64,000 nt of DNA from Agromyces larvae (GCF_022811705.1 NZ_CP094528.1:620001-684000); one strand, 5' to 3'; shown: positions 1-8,328, counted from the stretch's first letter. Numbers and translations: made by a program. The notes: generated from the letters alone by a model not told the origin.

Positions 1-1
1 G

Positions 2-127
2 ATCTCGCCGGCCGCGTACGAGCAGGGCATCCTGCTCGCCCTGCGCCGCGCACCCGACGCCGAAGGCGTGGTGGTGGGACTCGACGCCCTGCTCGGCATC
101 GCCATGCCCGGAGCCGACGCGCCGTGA
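2..127 (+). CDS. C-terminal end of an unidentified protein (5' truncated)
   Basis: The last 41 codons of a gene that enters from the left edge. The frame is open from base 2 to the TGA at 125-127, and its stop overlaps the GTG start of the next gene (GTGA), so the two are probably co-transcribed and translationally coupled. The visible tail is rich in Ala, Leu and Gly with no motif I recognise. Codon third positions are almost all G or C, as in the neighbouring genes. Function unknown. Confidence 0.55.
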   Translation: MSPAAYEQGILLALRRAPDAEGVVVGLDALLGIAMPGADAP

Positions 128-567
128 GCACGCGCATCGGAGCGTACGTGATGGCGGCACTGCTCGTCGTCTACCTCGGACTGGTCGGATGGCGCGCGGT
201 GCAGTTCATCGGCACCGGCGAGCCCGTGGCGATCGGCATCGGGGTGGCGCTGCTCGCGCTGCCGCTCATCGGCGTCTGGGCGCTCTGGCGCGAACTCGAC
301 TTCGGGGCTCGGTCGCAGCAGCTCGTCCGCCGGCTCGAGGCCGAATCGGGGCCGATCGACCTGGGCGTCCCGGTGCGCGCGAGCGGTCGGCCCGAGCGCG
401 ACGCGGCGGACGCCGCGTTCGGCGGGTTCCGCGCCGCCGTCGAAGCCGAGCCCGAGTCCTGGCGGGCCTGGCTGCGCCTCAGCCTCGCGTACGACGCCGC
501 GGGCGACCGACGACGGGCCCGAACCGCGGTGCGGCGGGCGATCAGCCTCGAGCGCGCCGAGCGCTGA
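124..567 (+). CDS. small membrane protein with TPR-like C-terminal region
   Basis: 147 residues starting at GTG 124, which overlaps the previous stop. Two hydrophobic helices (about residues 8-28 and 36-56) are followed by a soluble region. Residues about 95-145 (from FRAAVEAEPESWRAWLRLS to the end) have the size and Ala/Trp/Tyr spacing of a tetratricopeptide helix pair. It looks like a bitopic or hairpin membrane protein with a cytoplasmic protein-interaction tail, but I cannot name a family. Its 3' end overlaps the convergent epimerase gene by 26 nt. Confidence 0.6.
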   Translation: MSTRIGAYVMAALLVVYLGLVGWRAVQFIGTGEPVAIGIGVALLALPLIGVWALWRELDFGARSQQLVRRLEAESGPIDLGVPVRASGRPERDAADAAFGGFRAAVEAEPESWRAWLRLSLAYDAAGDRRRARTAVRRAISLERAER

Positions 568-1444
568 GCATCGCGTCGACCGCGTCCTCGACGGTCGCGT
601 GCTCGAACGCGAACCCGTCGGCGAGCAACCGTTCGGGGCGCACCTTCTGGCTCGCCAGCAGCAACTCGTCGGCCGCGACGCCCAGCGTCGCCTCGAGCAG
701 CCGTTCGGGCACGTTCACCGCGCGCGGGCGATGCATCCGATCGGCCATGGCCGTGATCACGCGATCCGCCGTCGCCGGCGTCGGACCGACCAGGTTCACC
801 GGGCCCTCGAGCGACGAGTCGAGCAGGTGCGCGATCGCCCGCGTCTCATCCTCGAGCGAGATCCGGGGCCAGTGCTGCCCGCCGGTGCCGAGCCGACCGC
901 CCAGTCCGAACGCGGTGAGCGTCGCGATGCGCTGCATCGCCCCGCCGCCGCCCACGACGATGCCGCTGCGCACCCGCACGGTGCGGGTCTCGGCGGGCGC
1001 GAGCTGCGCGGCCCGCTCCCACCGCTCGACCACGCCGGCGAGGAATCCGGTGCCGGCCGGGGAATGCTCGGTGAGCCGTTCGCCCGGCCGGTCGCCGTAG
1101 TAGCCGACCGCGGACGCGCTCACGAACACCGCGGGCGGCGTGCGGGCCTTGCGCATCGCATCGGTCAGCGTGCGGGTGGCGTCGATGCGCGACGACAGGA
1201 TCTCGGCGCGCCAGCGCTTCGTCCACGGCAGTCGCGCGAGCGATGCGCCCGAGAGGTTGACGACCGCGTCGACGCGGTCCATCACGGTGAAGTCGACGAT
1301 GCCCGACGCCGGCGACCAGCTCGACTCGTCGGCCGATTCGGCGCGACGGCGCACCAGCCGGGTGACCTCGTGACCCTCGGCGCGGAGCCGGTCGACCAGC
1401 GCAGTGCCGATGAAGCCGGATGCCCCGGCGACGAGCACCCGCAC
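542..1444 (-). CDS. TIGR01777 family NAD(P)-dependent epimerase (SDR39U1-like)
   Basis: 300 residues from GTG at 1444. The start is chosen because the Rossmann motif GASGFIG falls at residues 7-13 and because it begins 1 nt after the osmC stop. Other landmarks are SASAVGYYGD at about 109-118, carrying the SDR tyrosine, and a C-terminal region typical of the DUF1731 extension of this family. The family has the extended-SDR fold, but its substrate is not established. It forms an operon with the OsmC gene just upstream; osmC is translated first. The 3' end overlaps the convergent gene. Family assignment is firm, the reaction is unknown. Confidence 0.85.
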   Translation of the reverse strand: MRVLVAGASGFIGTALVDRLRAEGHEVTRLVRRRAESADESSWSPASGIVDFTVMDRVDAVVNLSGASLARLPWTKRWRAEILSSRIDATRTLTDAMRKARTPPAVFVSASAVGYYGDRPGERLTEHSPAGTGFLAGVVERWERAAQLAPAETRTVRVRSGIVVGGGGAMQRIATLTAFGLGGRLGTGGQHWPRISLEDETRAIAHLLDSSLEGPVNLVGPTPATADRVITAMADRMHRPRAVNVPERLLEATLGVAADELLLASQKVRPERLLADGFAFEHATVEDAVDAMLSARRARG

Positions 1445-1445
1445 G

Positions 1446-1871
1446 TCAGGCGAGTTCGGCTTCGATCGTGATCGGAATGCCGGCCAGCGCCTGGGAGATC
1501 GGGCAGTTGGCCTTGGCGTCGTCGGCGAACGCCTCGAACTCGGCCTCGCTGAGACCCGGAACCCGTGCGCTGACGAGCAGGTGGCTGCCGAGCACGCCCT
1601 TGCCGGCCTCGAACGTGACCGCCGCGGTGGTCTGGATGCGCTCGGGCGCGTGACCCGCGTTCGCGAGCGCGAACGACAGCGCCATCGAGAAGCACGACGA
1701 GTGCGCGGCGGCGAGCAGCTCTTCGGGGGTGGTCGTGGCGGCCGCGCCCTCTGCACGCGCCTTCCAGTTCACGGGGAACTCGCCCTGCCCGGACGAGTCG
1801 AGCGCGACGGTGCCGGAGCCGTCGATGAGGCCGCCGGCCCAGACAGTGGTCGATTCACTCGTTACGGCCAT
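1446..1871 (-). CDS. osmC: OsmC family peroxiredoxin
   Basis: 141 residues, full length for OsmC. The two redox cysteines are Cys60 (HSSCFSMALS) and Cys123 (KANCPISQAL); in OsmC proteins the first attacks organic hydroperoxides and the second resolves the disulfide, protecting against lipid and organic peroxides in the cytosol. A strong ribosome-binding site (GAGGAGG) precedes ATG 1871, and a TANNNT box (TAGTCT on the minus strand, 1901-1906) gives a short leader of roughly 22 nt. The epimerase gene follows with a 1-nt gap. OsmC and Ohr are related; the sequence reads as the OsmC branch. Confidence 0.9.
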   Translation of the reverse strand: MAVTSESTTVWAGGLIDGSGTVALDSSGQGEFPVNWKARAEGAAATTTPEELLAAAHSSCFSMALSFALANAGHAPERIQTTAAVTFEAGKGVLGSHLLVSARVPGLSEAEFEAFADDAKANCPISQALAGIPITIEAELA

Positions 1872-1900
1872 TGGTCCTCCTCGTCGACACCGGGAACCCC

Positions 1901-1906
1901 AGACTA
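1901..1906 (-). promoter_or_regulatory. -10 box of osmC
   Basis: TAGTCT on the minus strand, about 30 nt before the osmC ATG. Unlike most first genes in this window it leaves room for a leader with a proper ribosome-binding site. No clear -35 was recognised. Assigned by eye. Confidence 0.4.
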
Positions 1907-1965
1907 GCCGCGGGCGGCGTCGAGCGGCAGGGGCGGTTGGGGCGATGCCGGACGGCCACGTCCGA

Positions 1966-2433
1966 TCAGGCGGGGCGGATCACCCGGGCGCGCACGAGCA
2001 GCAGGTAGATCTGGCATCCGAGGCAGTAGCCGAACGCCGCGTTCAGGAACGCGGCGATGAACGCGAACCCGGCCGCGATCGGCACCGCGGGCGCGAGCCC
2101 GAACGCGCCGAGCACGACGCCGACCACCGTGACCGCGAACCCGACGGCCTGCGCGAACGTCGGCGGGCGCGGGTCCTCGAGCTCGGCGGGCGGCGCGAGC
2201 CGCGGGCGCACGAAGCGTCGGAAGATCGCGCCGAACGGGTTGCGCGCGACGCCGGCCAGGGCGCTCCAGGCGAACACGGCCGCGATGACGGCGAGCAGGA
2301 TCCAGGCCGCGAGCGCCGCACCGGCGACGCCGAGCACGACGACCACGAGCAGCAGCGCGGCGGTGATGGCGGCCGTGAAGCGCGGACCGCGGGGGTCGAT
2401 GCCGGCGGGGCGGGCGGAATCGTCAGCTGACAT
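1966..2433 (-). CDS. DUF4395 integral membrane protein
   Basis: 155 residues from ATG 2433. Four hydrophobic segments lie at about residues 22-40, 42-61, 96-114 and 117-134, followed by a conserved C-x2-C (Cys137, Cys140 in GYCLGCQIY) at the membrane edge. The arrangement matches the DUF4395 family, which often lies beside thioredoxin-like genes. Here the start overlaps the 3' end of a membrane-anchored thioredoxin gene by 11 nt, so the two are probably translated together. A role as redox partner or quinone/thiol carrier is inference; no function is established for the family. Confidence 0.8.
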   Translation of the reverse strand: MSADDSARPAGIDPRGPRFTAAITAALLLVVVVLGVAGAALAAWILLAVIAAVFAWSALAGVARNPFGAIFRRFVRPRLAPPAELEDPRPPTFAQAVGFAVTVVGVVLGAFGLAPAVPIAAGFAFIAAFLNAAFGYCLGCQIYLLLVRARVIRPA

Positions 2434-2893
2434 GGGTGCTCCTCGTGAGGGTGTCGAGCAGGTCGCGGAGTTCGCTCGCGCGCGGCGGCCCGCCGATGCG
2501 GGCGACCTCGGCGCCGGCGGCGTCGAGCACGAGCACGGTGGGGGTCTGGGTGACGGCGAACCGGTCGGCGGTGGCCGCATCGCGCGTCAGGTCGACATCG
2601 AGGTGCCGCACTGCGCCGTCGCCGCCGTACCCGTCGGCCAGCTCGCCGAGCTGCCGGGCCGTCGCCGGGCACCGGCTGCAGTACTCGGTCGAGAACTGCA
2701 CGAGCGTCGCCGTCGAGCCGAGCCGGTCATGCCCGAGGCCGAGCAGCTCGGCCGCAGACGCCCGGCCCGAGGCATCCGGCGCCGTGCCCGAGGCGAGGCG
2801 CACCCGACCCGAGCTGCGGCGCGCGAGCAGGCCGAGACCGGTCGCGAGCGCCACGAGCGCTGCAGCGACCGCGAGCGCGGCGGGCCAGTCCAT
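2423..2893 (-). CDS. membrane-anchored thioredoxin-like protein
   Basis: 156 residues from ATG 2893. One N-terminal membrane anchor (about residues 5-24) is followed by a thioredoxin fold with the redox motif Cys72-Ser-Arg-Cys75 (TEYCSRCPA) and a cis-proline strand (TQTPTVLVL). The topology suggests that the catalytic domain lies outside the membrane and acts on secreted or membrane thiols. A TAGCAT box (minus strand, 2901-2906) lies 7 nt before the ATG, suggesting leaderless transcription, divergent from thyA. It overlaps the following DUF4395 gene. The specific substrate is unknown. Confidence 0.82.
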   Translation of the reverse strand: MDWPAALAVAAALVALATGLGLLARRSSGRVRLASGTAPDASGRASAAELLGLGHDRLGSTATLVQFSTEYCSRCPATARQLGELADGYGGDGAVRHLDVDLTRDAATADRFAVTQTPTVLVLDAAGAEVARIGGPPRASELRDLLDTLTRSTHVS

Positions 2894-2973
2894 GACGGGG
2901 ATGCTAGGACGGCCGCCGCGACGCCGCGCGAATGTGACCGGGCATGACACACCCGCGGCGTAGCATCGAGGGC
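2894..2973. promoter_or_regulatory. divergent leaderless promoters for the thioredoxin gene and thyA
   Basis: An 80-nt gap with two identical TAGCAT boxes facing apart: 2901-2906 read on the minus strand, 7 nt before the thioredoxin ATG, and 2961-2966 on the plus strand, 7 nt before the thyA GTG. In actinobacteria TANNNT at this distance places transcription start at or next to the start codon. Confidence 0.55.
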
Positions 2974-3783
2974 GTGAGCCAGCCGATCCCGACCCCGTAC
3001 GAAGACCTGCTGCGAGACACGCTCGCGCACGGCACGCACAAGTCCGATCGCACCGGCACCGGCACGACCAGCGTGTTCGGGCGGCAGCTGCGGTTCGACC
3101 TCGCCGAGTCGTTCCCGCTCATCACGACCAAGCGCGTGCACTTCAAGTCGGTCGCGGTCGAGCTGCTCTGGTTCCTCCGCGGCGACTCGAACGTCGGCTG
3201 GCTGCACGAGCACGGCGTCACCATCTGGGACGAATGGGCGGACGCCTCGGGCGACCTCGGCCCCGTCTACGGCGTGCAGTGGCGGTCGTGGCCGACGCCG
3301 TCGGGCGAGCAGATCGACCAGATCTCGCAGGTGATCGACGACATCCGCCGCACCCCCGACTCGCGCCGACTCATCGTGTCGGCCTGGAACCCCGCCGACA
3401 TCCCCGACATGGCGCTCGCACCCTGCCACGCGCTGTTCCAGTTCTACGTCGCCGACGGCAAGCTCAGCTGCCAGCTCTACCAGCGCAGCGCCGACCTCTT
3501 CCTCGGCGTGCCGTTCAACATCGCGTCCTACGCGCTGCTCACCCTCATGGTGGCGCAGCAGACCGGGCTCGAGCCCGGCGAGTTCGTCTGGACGGGCGGC
3601 GACTGCCACATCTACGACAACCACCGCGAGCAGGTCGAGGCGCAGCTCGCGCGCGACCCCTACCCGTACCCGAGCCTGCGCTTCCGGCGGAAGCCGGCGT
3701 CGATCTTCGACTACGAGGTCGACGACGTCGAGCTCGTCGACTACGTGCACCACCCGGCGATCCGCGCCGCGGTCGCGGTCTGA
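2974..3783 (+). CDS. thyA: thymidylate synthase
   Basis: Converts dUMP to dTMP using methylene-tetrahydrofolate, producing dihydrofolate. 269 residues, close to the 264 of E. coli ThyA. Nucleophile Cys151 ([10 protein letters not shown]), phosphate-binding Arg region SDRTGTGT (24-31) and [11 protein letters not shown] (130-140), and the C-terminal folate-site residues are present. I chose GTG 2974 over ATG 2944 because the TAGCAT promoter (2961-2966) lies between them and the family begins near this point. folA follows 17 nt downstream and recycles the dihydrofolate product, a common pairing. Confidence 0.95.
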   Translation: MSQPIPTPYEDLLRDTLAHGTHKSDRTGTGTTSVFGRQLRFDLAESFPLITTKRVHFKSVAVELLWFLRGDSNVGWLHEHGVTIWDEWADASGDLGPVYGVQWRSWPTPSGEQIDQISQVIDDIRRTPDSRRLIVSAWNPADIPDMALAPCHALFQFYVADGKLSCQLYQRSADLFLGVPFNIASYALLTLMVAQQTGLEPGEFVWTGGDCHIYDNHREQVEAQLARDPYPYPSLRFRRKPASIFDYEVDDVELVDYVHHPAIRAAVAV

Positions 3784-3800
3784 CCCGTCGGGGGCGGCGA

Positions 3801-4304
3801 GTGGCGCGCATCGGCCTGATCTGGGCGCAGGCGAACGGGGGAGTGATCGGCGCGGGCGGCACCATGCCGTGGCACCTGCCCGAAGACCTGGCGCACTTCC
3901 GGGCGACGACCGACGGATGCCCCGTGGTGATGGGCCGACGCACCTGGGAGTCGCTGCCGCCCCGGTTCCGCCCGCTGCCGGGCCGGCGCAACGTCGTCGT
4001 CACGCGGCAGGCCGACTGGTCGGCCGAGGGTGCCGAGCGGGCGGGTTCGGTCGACGAGGCGCTCGCGCTCGCCGCGACGGGCCGGCCGGATGACGCGTGG
4101 ACCTGGGTCATCGGCGGCGCCGACGTGTACCGGCAGACGATCGACCGGGCCGACCGGCTCGAGGTCACCGAGATCGACCTCGACGTCCTCGGCGACGCGC
4201 ACGCGCCGGCCATCGGCGCCGATTGGCGGCTCGAGGCATCCGGCCCGTGGCTGACCTCCCGAACCGCCCTCCGGTACCGCTTCACCACCCGCACCCGCAC
4301 CTGA
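3801..4304 (+). CDS. folA: dihydrofolate reductase
   Basis: 167 residues from GTG 3801, preceded by a GGGGCGG ribosome-binding site. It reduces dihydrofolate to tetrahydrofolate with NADPH. Seen: the substrate loop MPWHLPEDLAHF (22-33) with catalytic Asp29, MGRRTWESLP for NADPH binding, and VIGGADVY near residue 108. Length fits the family. It is the second gene of a thyA-folA operon. A C-rich tract and a palindromic element follow its stop directly. Confidence 0.95.
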   Translation: MARIGLIWAQANGGVIGAGGTMPWHLPEDLAHFRATTDGCPVVMGRRTWESLPPRFRPLPGRRNVVVTRQADWSAEGAERAGSVDEALALAATGRPDDAWTWVIGGADVYRQTIDRADRLEVTEIDLDVLGDAHAPAIGADWRLEASGPWLTSRTALRYRFTTRTRT

Positions 4305-4354
4305 CCCACCCCACCCACCCCGCCCGCCCCGCCCCCGCCCCCCAGCCCCCCGCC
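4304..4354. other. C-rich tract, potential G-quadruplex on the minus strand
   Basis: About 50 nt after the folA stop are almost entirely C with a few A and G. On the minus strand this gives nine or more runs of three to six G separated by one to three bases, well beyond the four runs needed for a G-quadruplex. It lies outside any gene. Confidence 0.5.
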
Positions 4355-4360
4355 ACGTTC

Positions 4361-4440
4361 GCGGCGTAGGAGATCGCGGGCGACACGCCGCCACGCGCCC
4401 ACCCGAGTCGGCGTGTCCCGGCGAATCTCCTACGCTGCGC
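4361..4440. repeat. palindromic element, copy A
   Basis: An 80-nt two-part inverted repeat. The outer arms GCGTAGGAGAT (4364-4374) and ATCTCCTACGC (4425-4435) are perfect over 11 bp. The inner arms GACACGCCG (4382-4390) and CGGCGTGTC (4409-4417) are perfect over 9 bp, with an 18-nt loop. A second copy of the same length and layout begins at 5431, on the other side of the gene between them. It could act as a terminator or be a small mobile palindrome. Confidence 0.65.
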
Positions 4441-4562
4441 ACCACACCGTCTCGCGACGGATCTGCGCGACTCCTCCTCCACAGCCCGGCTGCAGTCGGC
4501 CCCGCTCCACTGTTCGTTTCGCCGAGGCCGTGACGGCCGGCGCTCGGCGGCACCGTCGACGC

Positions 4563-5429
4563 ATGCCCGTTGAACCGCATCTCGTGCATCAGGCTTGCGC
4601 CGACCTCGGCGGCGTCGTTTCGGCTCGCGAGCTCGACTCGTTCGGCATCGATCGTCGCTCGCTGGCTCGGGCGGTGCGCACCGGCGACCTCGTCCGCATC
4701 CGACCCGGCACCTACGTCACTCCCGAGGCCGAACCCGACCTCGTCACCGCCCTGCTCCACGGCGGCGCAGTCGGGTGCGTCTCACGGCTGCGCCTAGCCG
4801 GGGTGTGGGTGCTCGGGGCGCATGCCGAGACGCATGTTGCGATGCGCCCGACGGGCCGTCGACGCCCGCACCCGGCATGCCGCTGCGTGCAGCATTGGAA
4901 CGACGTCTCCTCGTCGGCGGGTCTCGTGTCGATCGTCGACGCGCTCCGGCAGGTGCTCGGGTGCCTCGGTGCAGAGGAGTTCTTCGTCTGCCTCGAGTCG
5001 GCGATGCGCCGACGGCTGATCGATCGGCGCGGCCTCGACCGCCTCAGGTCGGGGCTGCCGGCCGAGCATCGCTGGCTCACGGAGTTCGCGAGGTGGAACG
5101 CCGACAGCGGGCTCGAATCGCTGCTGCGGCTTCGGCTGCGGCGGTACGGCATCGACGTGCAGAGCCAGGTGGAGGTGCCGGGCGTCGGACGGGTCGACTT
5201 CGTCGTGGGCGACCGGCTCATCCTCGAAGTGGACGGCCGATCGAATCACGAGTCGCCGCAGCACCGGCACAAGGATCTGCGTCGCGACGCGCTCGCGGCA
5301 GCGCTGGGGTTCGAGACCCTGCGGTTCGATTACGCGCTCGTCGTGCACGAATGGGGGATCGTCGAAGCGGCCATCCTCGCTCGGGTCGATCGCGGCCTCC
5401 ACTTCTCGCGGGGCCTCGGCCGGCCATGA
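4563..5429 (+). CDS. AbiEi-like winged-helix plus DUF559/Vsr-like endonuclease-fold protein
   Basis: 288 residues from ATG 4563. The N-terminal ~70 residues (GGVVSARELDSFGIDRRSLA then VRIRPGTYVT) resemble the AbiEi antitoxin winged-helix domain. The C-terminal ~90 residues contain RVDFVVGDRLILEVDG, HRHKDLRRDALAAALGFE and LRFDYALVV, the Asp / Glu-x-Asp layout of DUF559/Vsr-type PD-(D/E)XK proteins. Such solitary two-domain genes are frequent in actinobacteria and their role is unproven. No AbiEii toxin gene is next to it. Two copies of one palindrome flank it, the downstream one starting 2 nt after the stop. I see no ribosome-binding site, and upstream in-frame codons exist, so the start is uncertain. 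Confidence 0.75.
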   Translation: MPVEPHLVHQACADLGGVVSARELDSFGIDRRSLARAVRTGDLVRIRPGTYVTPEAEPDLVTALLHGGAVGCVSRLRLAGVWVLGAHAETHVAMRPTGRRRPHPACRCVQHWNDVSSSAGLVSIVDALRQVLGCLGAEEFFVCLESAMRRRLIDRRGLDRLRSGLPAEHRWLTEFARWNADSGLESLLRLRLRRYGIDVQSQVEVPGVGRVDFVVGDRLILEVDGRSNHESPQHRHKDLRRDALAAALGFETLRFDYALVVHEWGIVEAAILARVDRGLHFSRGLGRP

Positions 5430-5430
5430 C

Positions 5431-5510
5431 ACGGCGTAGGACTCCGCGCGCGACACACCGTGCGAGGGGCATCGGATTCGGCGTGTCGGGGAGGAACTCC
5501 TCCGGCGCGA
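5431..5510. repeat. palindromic element, copy B
   Basis: Same 80-nt length and layout as the element at 4361. Base-by-base comparison gives about 54 identities in 80, concentrated in the arms, with a divergent loop. The inner arms CGACACACCG (5451-5460) and CGGCGTGTCG (5479-5488) pair with one mismatch; the outer arms have decayed. It begins 2 nt after the stop of the enclosed gene and ends 70 nt before dapA. Confidence 0.6.
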
Positions 5511-5580
5511 ACGTCGTGCCGCGGCGCCGACGGCGGGCACGCGACACGTCGACACCCGCCATACCGATAGCCTGGAGGGC

Positions 5581-6555
5581 GTGACTCAGGACAACCCCTT
5601 CGGACAGGTGCTCGTCGCGCTCGTCACGCCGATGACGGCGGACGGCGAGGTCGATTGGCCCGGGGTCGAGAAGCACATCGACGATGTCATCTCGGCGGGC
5701 GCCGACGGCATCGTCGTCACCGGTACCACGGGCGAGACGTCGACCCTCACCGACCCCGAGAAGATCCGTCTCGTCGAGGTCGGCAAGGACGTCGCGGCCG
5801 GCCGCGCGAAGATCATCACGGGCGGCGGCTCGAACGAGACCGCGCACGCGATCGAGCTCTACAAGCACTCCGAGCAGGTCGGCGCCGACGGCATCATGAT
5901 CGTGACGCCGTATTACAACAAGCCCACCCAGGCGGGCATCCTCACGCACTTCCGCATGGTCGCCGACGCCACCGACCTGCCGGTCATCCTGTACGACATC
6001 CCCGGCCGCACGGGCGTGCCGATCACGTACGAGACGATCCTGCGGCTCGCCAAGCACCCGAACATCCTCGCCATCAAGGACGCGAAGGGCGACTTCAGCG
6101 AGGTCAGCCGGGTGCTCAACCAGACCGACCTGATGTACTTCTCGGGCGCCGACGAGAACATCCTGCCGCACCTCGCGATCGGCGCGACGGGGCTCATCGG
6201 CGTGACCGCGAACATCGCCCCGGCGCCGTACCGGGTGATCGTCGACGCGGTGAACCGCGGCGACCTCTCCGCGGCGACCGAGGCGCACCGGCAGCTCGAA
6301 CCGCTGGTGCGCGCCGTCATGACCCACGTGCCGGGCACCGTCGCGGCGAAGTACATCCTGCACGGCCTCGGTCGCATCGGCAGCCCGCGCGTGCGCCTGC
6401 CGCTGGTCGGCCCCGAGGAGTGGGAGGCCGCGCTCATCGAGGACGAGATCGACCTCGTGCAGGGCGTGCCGGGCGTCGACTTCCACAACTTCCGGCCCGA
6501 CCGCAACGCCGCCGCGGGCGGCGCGCTGCCGAAGGTGGCCGGCACCACGCGCTGA
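5581..6555 (+). CDS. dapA: 4-hydroxy-tetrahydrodipicolinate synthase
   Basis: First committed step of lysine and meso-diaminopimelate synthesis: condenses pyruvate with aspartate semialdehyde. 324 residues with GTTGE (48-52), the YYNKP loop, the YDIPGRT strand (Tyr138, Arg143) and the Schiff-base Lys166 (AIKDAKGD). The GTG start has TAGCCT (5568-5573) 7 nt upstream, so a leaderless transcript is likely, although GGAGGG also lies just before it. rnj follows after 88 nt; dapA next to a ribonuclease J gene is common in actinobacteria. dapF, later in the pathway, lies at 23745. Confidence 0.95.
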   Translation: MTQDNPFGQVLVALVTPMTADGEVDWPGVEKHIDDVISAGADGIVVTGTTGETSTLTDPEKIRLVEVGKDVAAGRAKIITGGGSNETAHAIELYKHSEQVGADGIMIVTPYYNKPTQAGILTHFRMVADATDLPVILYDIPGRTGVPITYETILRLAKHPNILAIKDAKGDFSEVSRVLNQTDLMYFSGADENILPHLAIGATGLIGVTANIAPAPYRVIVDAVNRGDLSAATEAHRQLEPLVRAVMTHVPGTVAAKYILHGLGRIGSPRVRLPLVGPEEWEAALIEDEIDLVQGVPGVDFHNFRPDRNAAAGGALPKVAGTTR

Positions 6556-6643
6556 CGCGCCCCGCCGCGCACACGTGCGGCCCGAGACATCCGCGGAGCC
6601 CTGAGCCCGCACCCAACTGAACACCACCACCGAAGGAGGGCAC

Positions 6644-8320
6644 ATGCCCGACGTCGTCGCCGAACCGGCCGCACTCGAGCCCGGAACGCTGCGCATCATC
6701 CCCGTCGGCGGCCTCGGCGAGGTCGGCCGCAACATGACGAGCTTCGAGCTCGACGGCAAGATCCTCATCGTCGACTGCGGGGTGCTCTTCCCCGAGGAGC
6801 ACCAGCCGGGCGTCGACCTGATCCTGCCCGATTTCGGGTTCCTGCAGAGCCGGCTCGACGACATCGTCGGCGTCGTGCTCACGCACGGCCACGAGGACCA
6901 CATCGGGGCCGTGCCGTACCTGCTGAAGCAGCGCGCCGACATCCCGCTGATCGGGTCGACGCTCACGCTCGCGCTCGTCGAGGCGAAGCTGAAAGAGCAC
7001 CGCATCGCGCCGTACACGCTCACCGTCGCCGAGGGCCAGCACGAGCGGCTCGGCGCGTTCGAGCTCGAGTTCGTCGCGGTGAACCACTCCATCCCCGACG
7101 CGCTCGCGGTCGCGATCAAGACGCGCGCGGGCACGGTGCTCGCCACGGGCGACTTCAAGATGGACCAGCTGCCGCTCGACGGCCGGCTCACGGACCTGCG
7201 CGAGTTCGCGCGCCTCGGCGAAGAGGGCGTCGACCTGTTCATGGTCGACTCCACGAACGCGGATGTCCCGGGCTTCACGCCGCTCGAACGCGACATCGGC
7301 CCCGTGCTCGACCAGGTGATCTCGCGTGCGAAGCGCAAGGTCGTCGTGGCGAGCTTCTCGAGCCACGTGCACCGCGTGCAGCAGGTGCTCGACGCGGCAC
7401 ACGCGAACGGGCGACGCGTGGCGCTGCTCGGCCGCAGCATGGTGCGCAACATGACCATCGCCGAGGACCTGGGCTATCTCAAGGTGCCCGAGGGCGTGCT
7501 CATCGACTACAAGAAGGCCGGCGACATCCCCGACGACCGCATCGTCTTCATGTCGACCGGTTCGCAGGGCGAGCCGATGGCGGTGCTCAGCCGCATGGCC
7601 AGCCGCGACCATCAGGTCGAGATCGGCGAGGGCGACACGGTGATCCTGGCGTCCAGCCTCATCCCCGGCAACGAGAACGCCGTGTACCGCGTGATCGACG
7701 GGCTCACCAAGCTCGGCGCGAACGTGGTGCACAAGGGCAACGCGAAGGTGCACGTCTCGGGCCACGCCGCTGCGGGCGAACTGCTCTACTGCTACAACAT
7801 CCTGAAGCCGCGCAACGTGCTGCCGATCCACGGCGAGTACCGCCACCTGGTCGCCAACGCGAAGCTGGCGCGCGACACCGGCATCCCCGAGTCGAGCACC
7901 TTCCTCGGCGAGAACGGCACGGTGTTCGACCTGAAGGACGGCGAGGTGCGCGTCGCGGGCCAGCTCGACCTCGGGTTCGTGTACGTCGACGGGTCCACGG
8001 TCGGCGAGATCACCGACGCCGACCTGAAGGACCGCCGCATCCTCGGCGAAGAGGGCTTCATCTCGGTCATCGTCGTGGTCGACGCGCAGACCGGCCGGGT
8101 CGTGACGGGCCCCGAGATCCACGCCCGCGGCTTCGCCGAGGACGACTCGGTGTTCGACGATGTGAAGCCGAAGATCGTGGCGGCCCTGGCCGATGCCGCC
8201 CAGAACGGCGTGCGCGACCCGTACGCGCTGCAGCAGCTCGTTCGCCGCACGCTGGGCACCTGGGTGAACCGGCGGCTGCGTCGCCGGCCGATGCTGGTTC
8301 CGCTGGTCATCGAGGCCTGA
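6644..8320 (+). CDS. rnj: ribonuclease J
   Basis: 558 residues, the normal length for RNase J. It is a metallo-beta-lactamase/beta-CASP ribonuclease with endonuclease and 5'-3' exonuclease activity in mRNA decay and rRNA maturation. Seen: the zinc motif HGHEDH (81-86), the ATGDFKMD motif that supplies a metal-binding Asp, the beta-CASP region with FSSHVHRVQ and STGSQGEP, and HVSGHAAAGE near the end of the catalytic core. The start has an excellent ribosome-binding site (AAGGAGG). It is probably co-transcribed with dapA. Confidence 0.95.
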   Translation: MPDVVAEPAALEPGTLRIIPVGGLGEVGRNMTSFELDGKILIVDCGVLFPEEHQPGVDLILPDFGFLQSRLDDIVGVVLTHGHEDHIGAVPYLLKQRADIPLIGSTLTLALVEAKLKEHRIAPYTLTVAEGQHERLGAFELEFVAVNHSIPDALAVAIKTRAGTVLATGDFKMDQLPLDGRLTDLREFARLGEEGVDLFMVDSTNADVPGFTPLERDIGPVLDQVISRAKRKVVVASFSSHVHRVQQVLDAAHANGRRVALLGRSMVRNMTIAEDLGYLKVPEGVLIDYKKAGDIPDDRIVFMSTGSQGEPMAVLSRMASRDHQVEIGEGDTVILASSLIPGNENAVYRVIDGLTKLGANVVHKGNAKVHVSGHAAAGELLYCYNILKPRNVLPIHGEYRHLVANAKLARDTGIPESSTFLGENGTVFDLKDGEVRVAGQLDLGFVYVDGSTVGEITDADLKDRRILGEEGFISVIVVVDAQTGRVVTGPEIHARGFAEDDSVFDDVKPKIVAALADAAQNGVRDPYALQQLVRRTLGTWVNRRLRRRPMLVPLVIEA

Positions 8321-8328
8321 TCGGATGC

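Noticed and set aside
2944..2973. ATG 2944 as the thyA start
   Set aside because: The extra ten residues are not family-like, and the TAGCAT box at 2961-2966 would lie inside the gene.
4563..5429. A complete AbiE-type toxin-antitoxin system
   Set aside because: No AbiEii nucleotidyltransferase gene is adjacent, and the C-terminal half is a DUF559/Vsr-like domain, so only a solitary two-domain protein can be supported.
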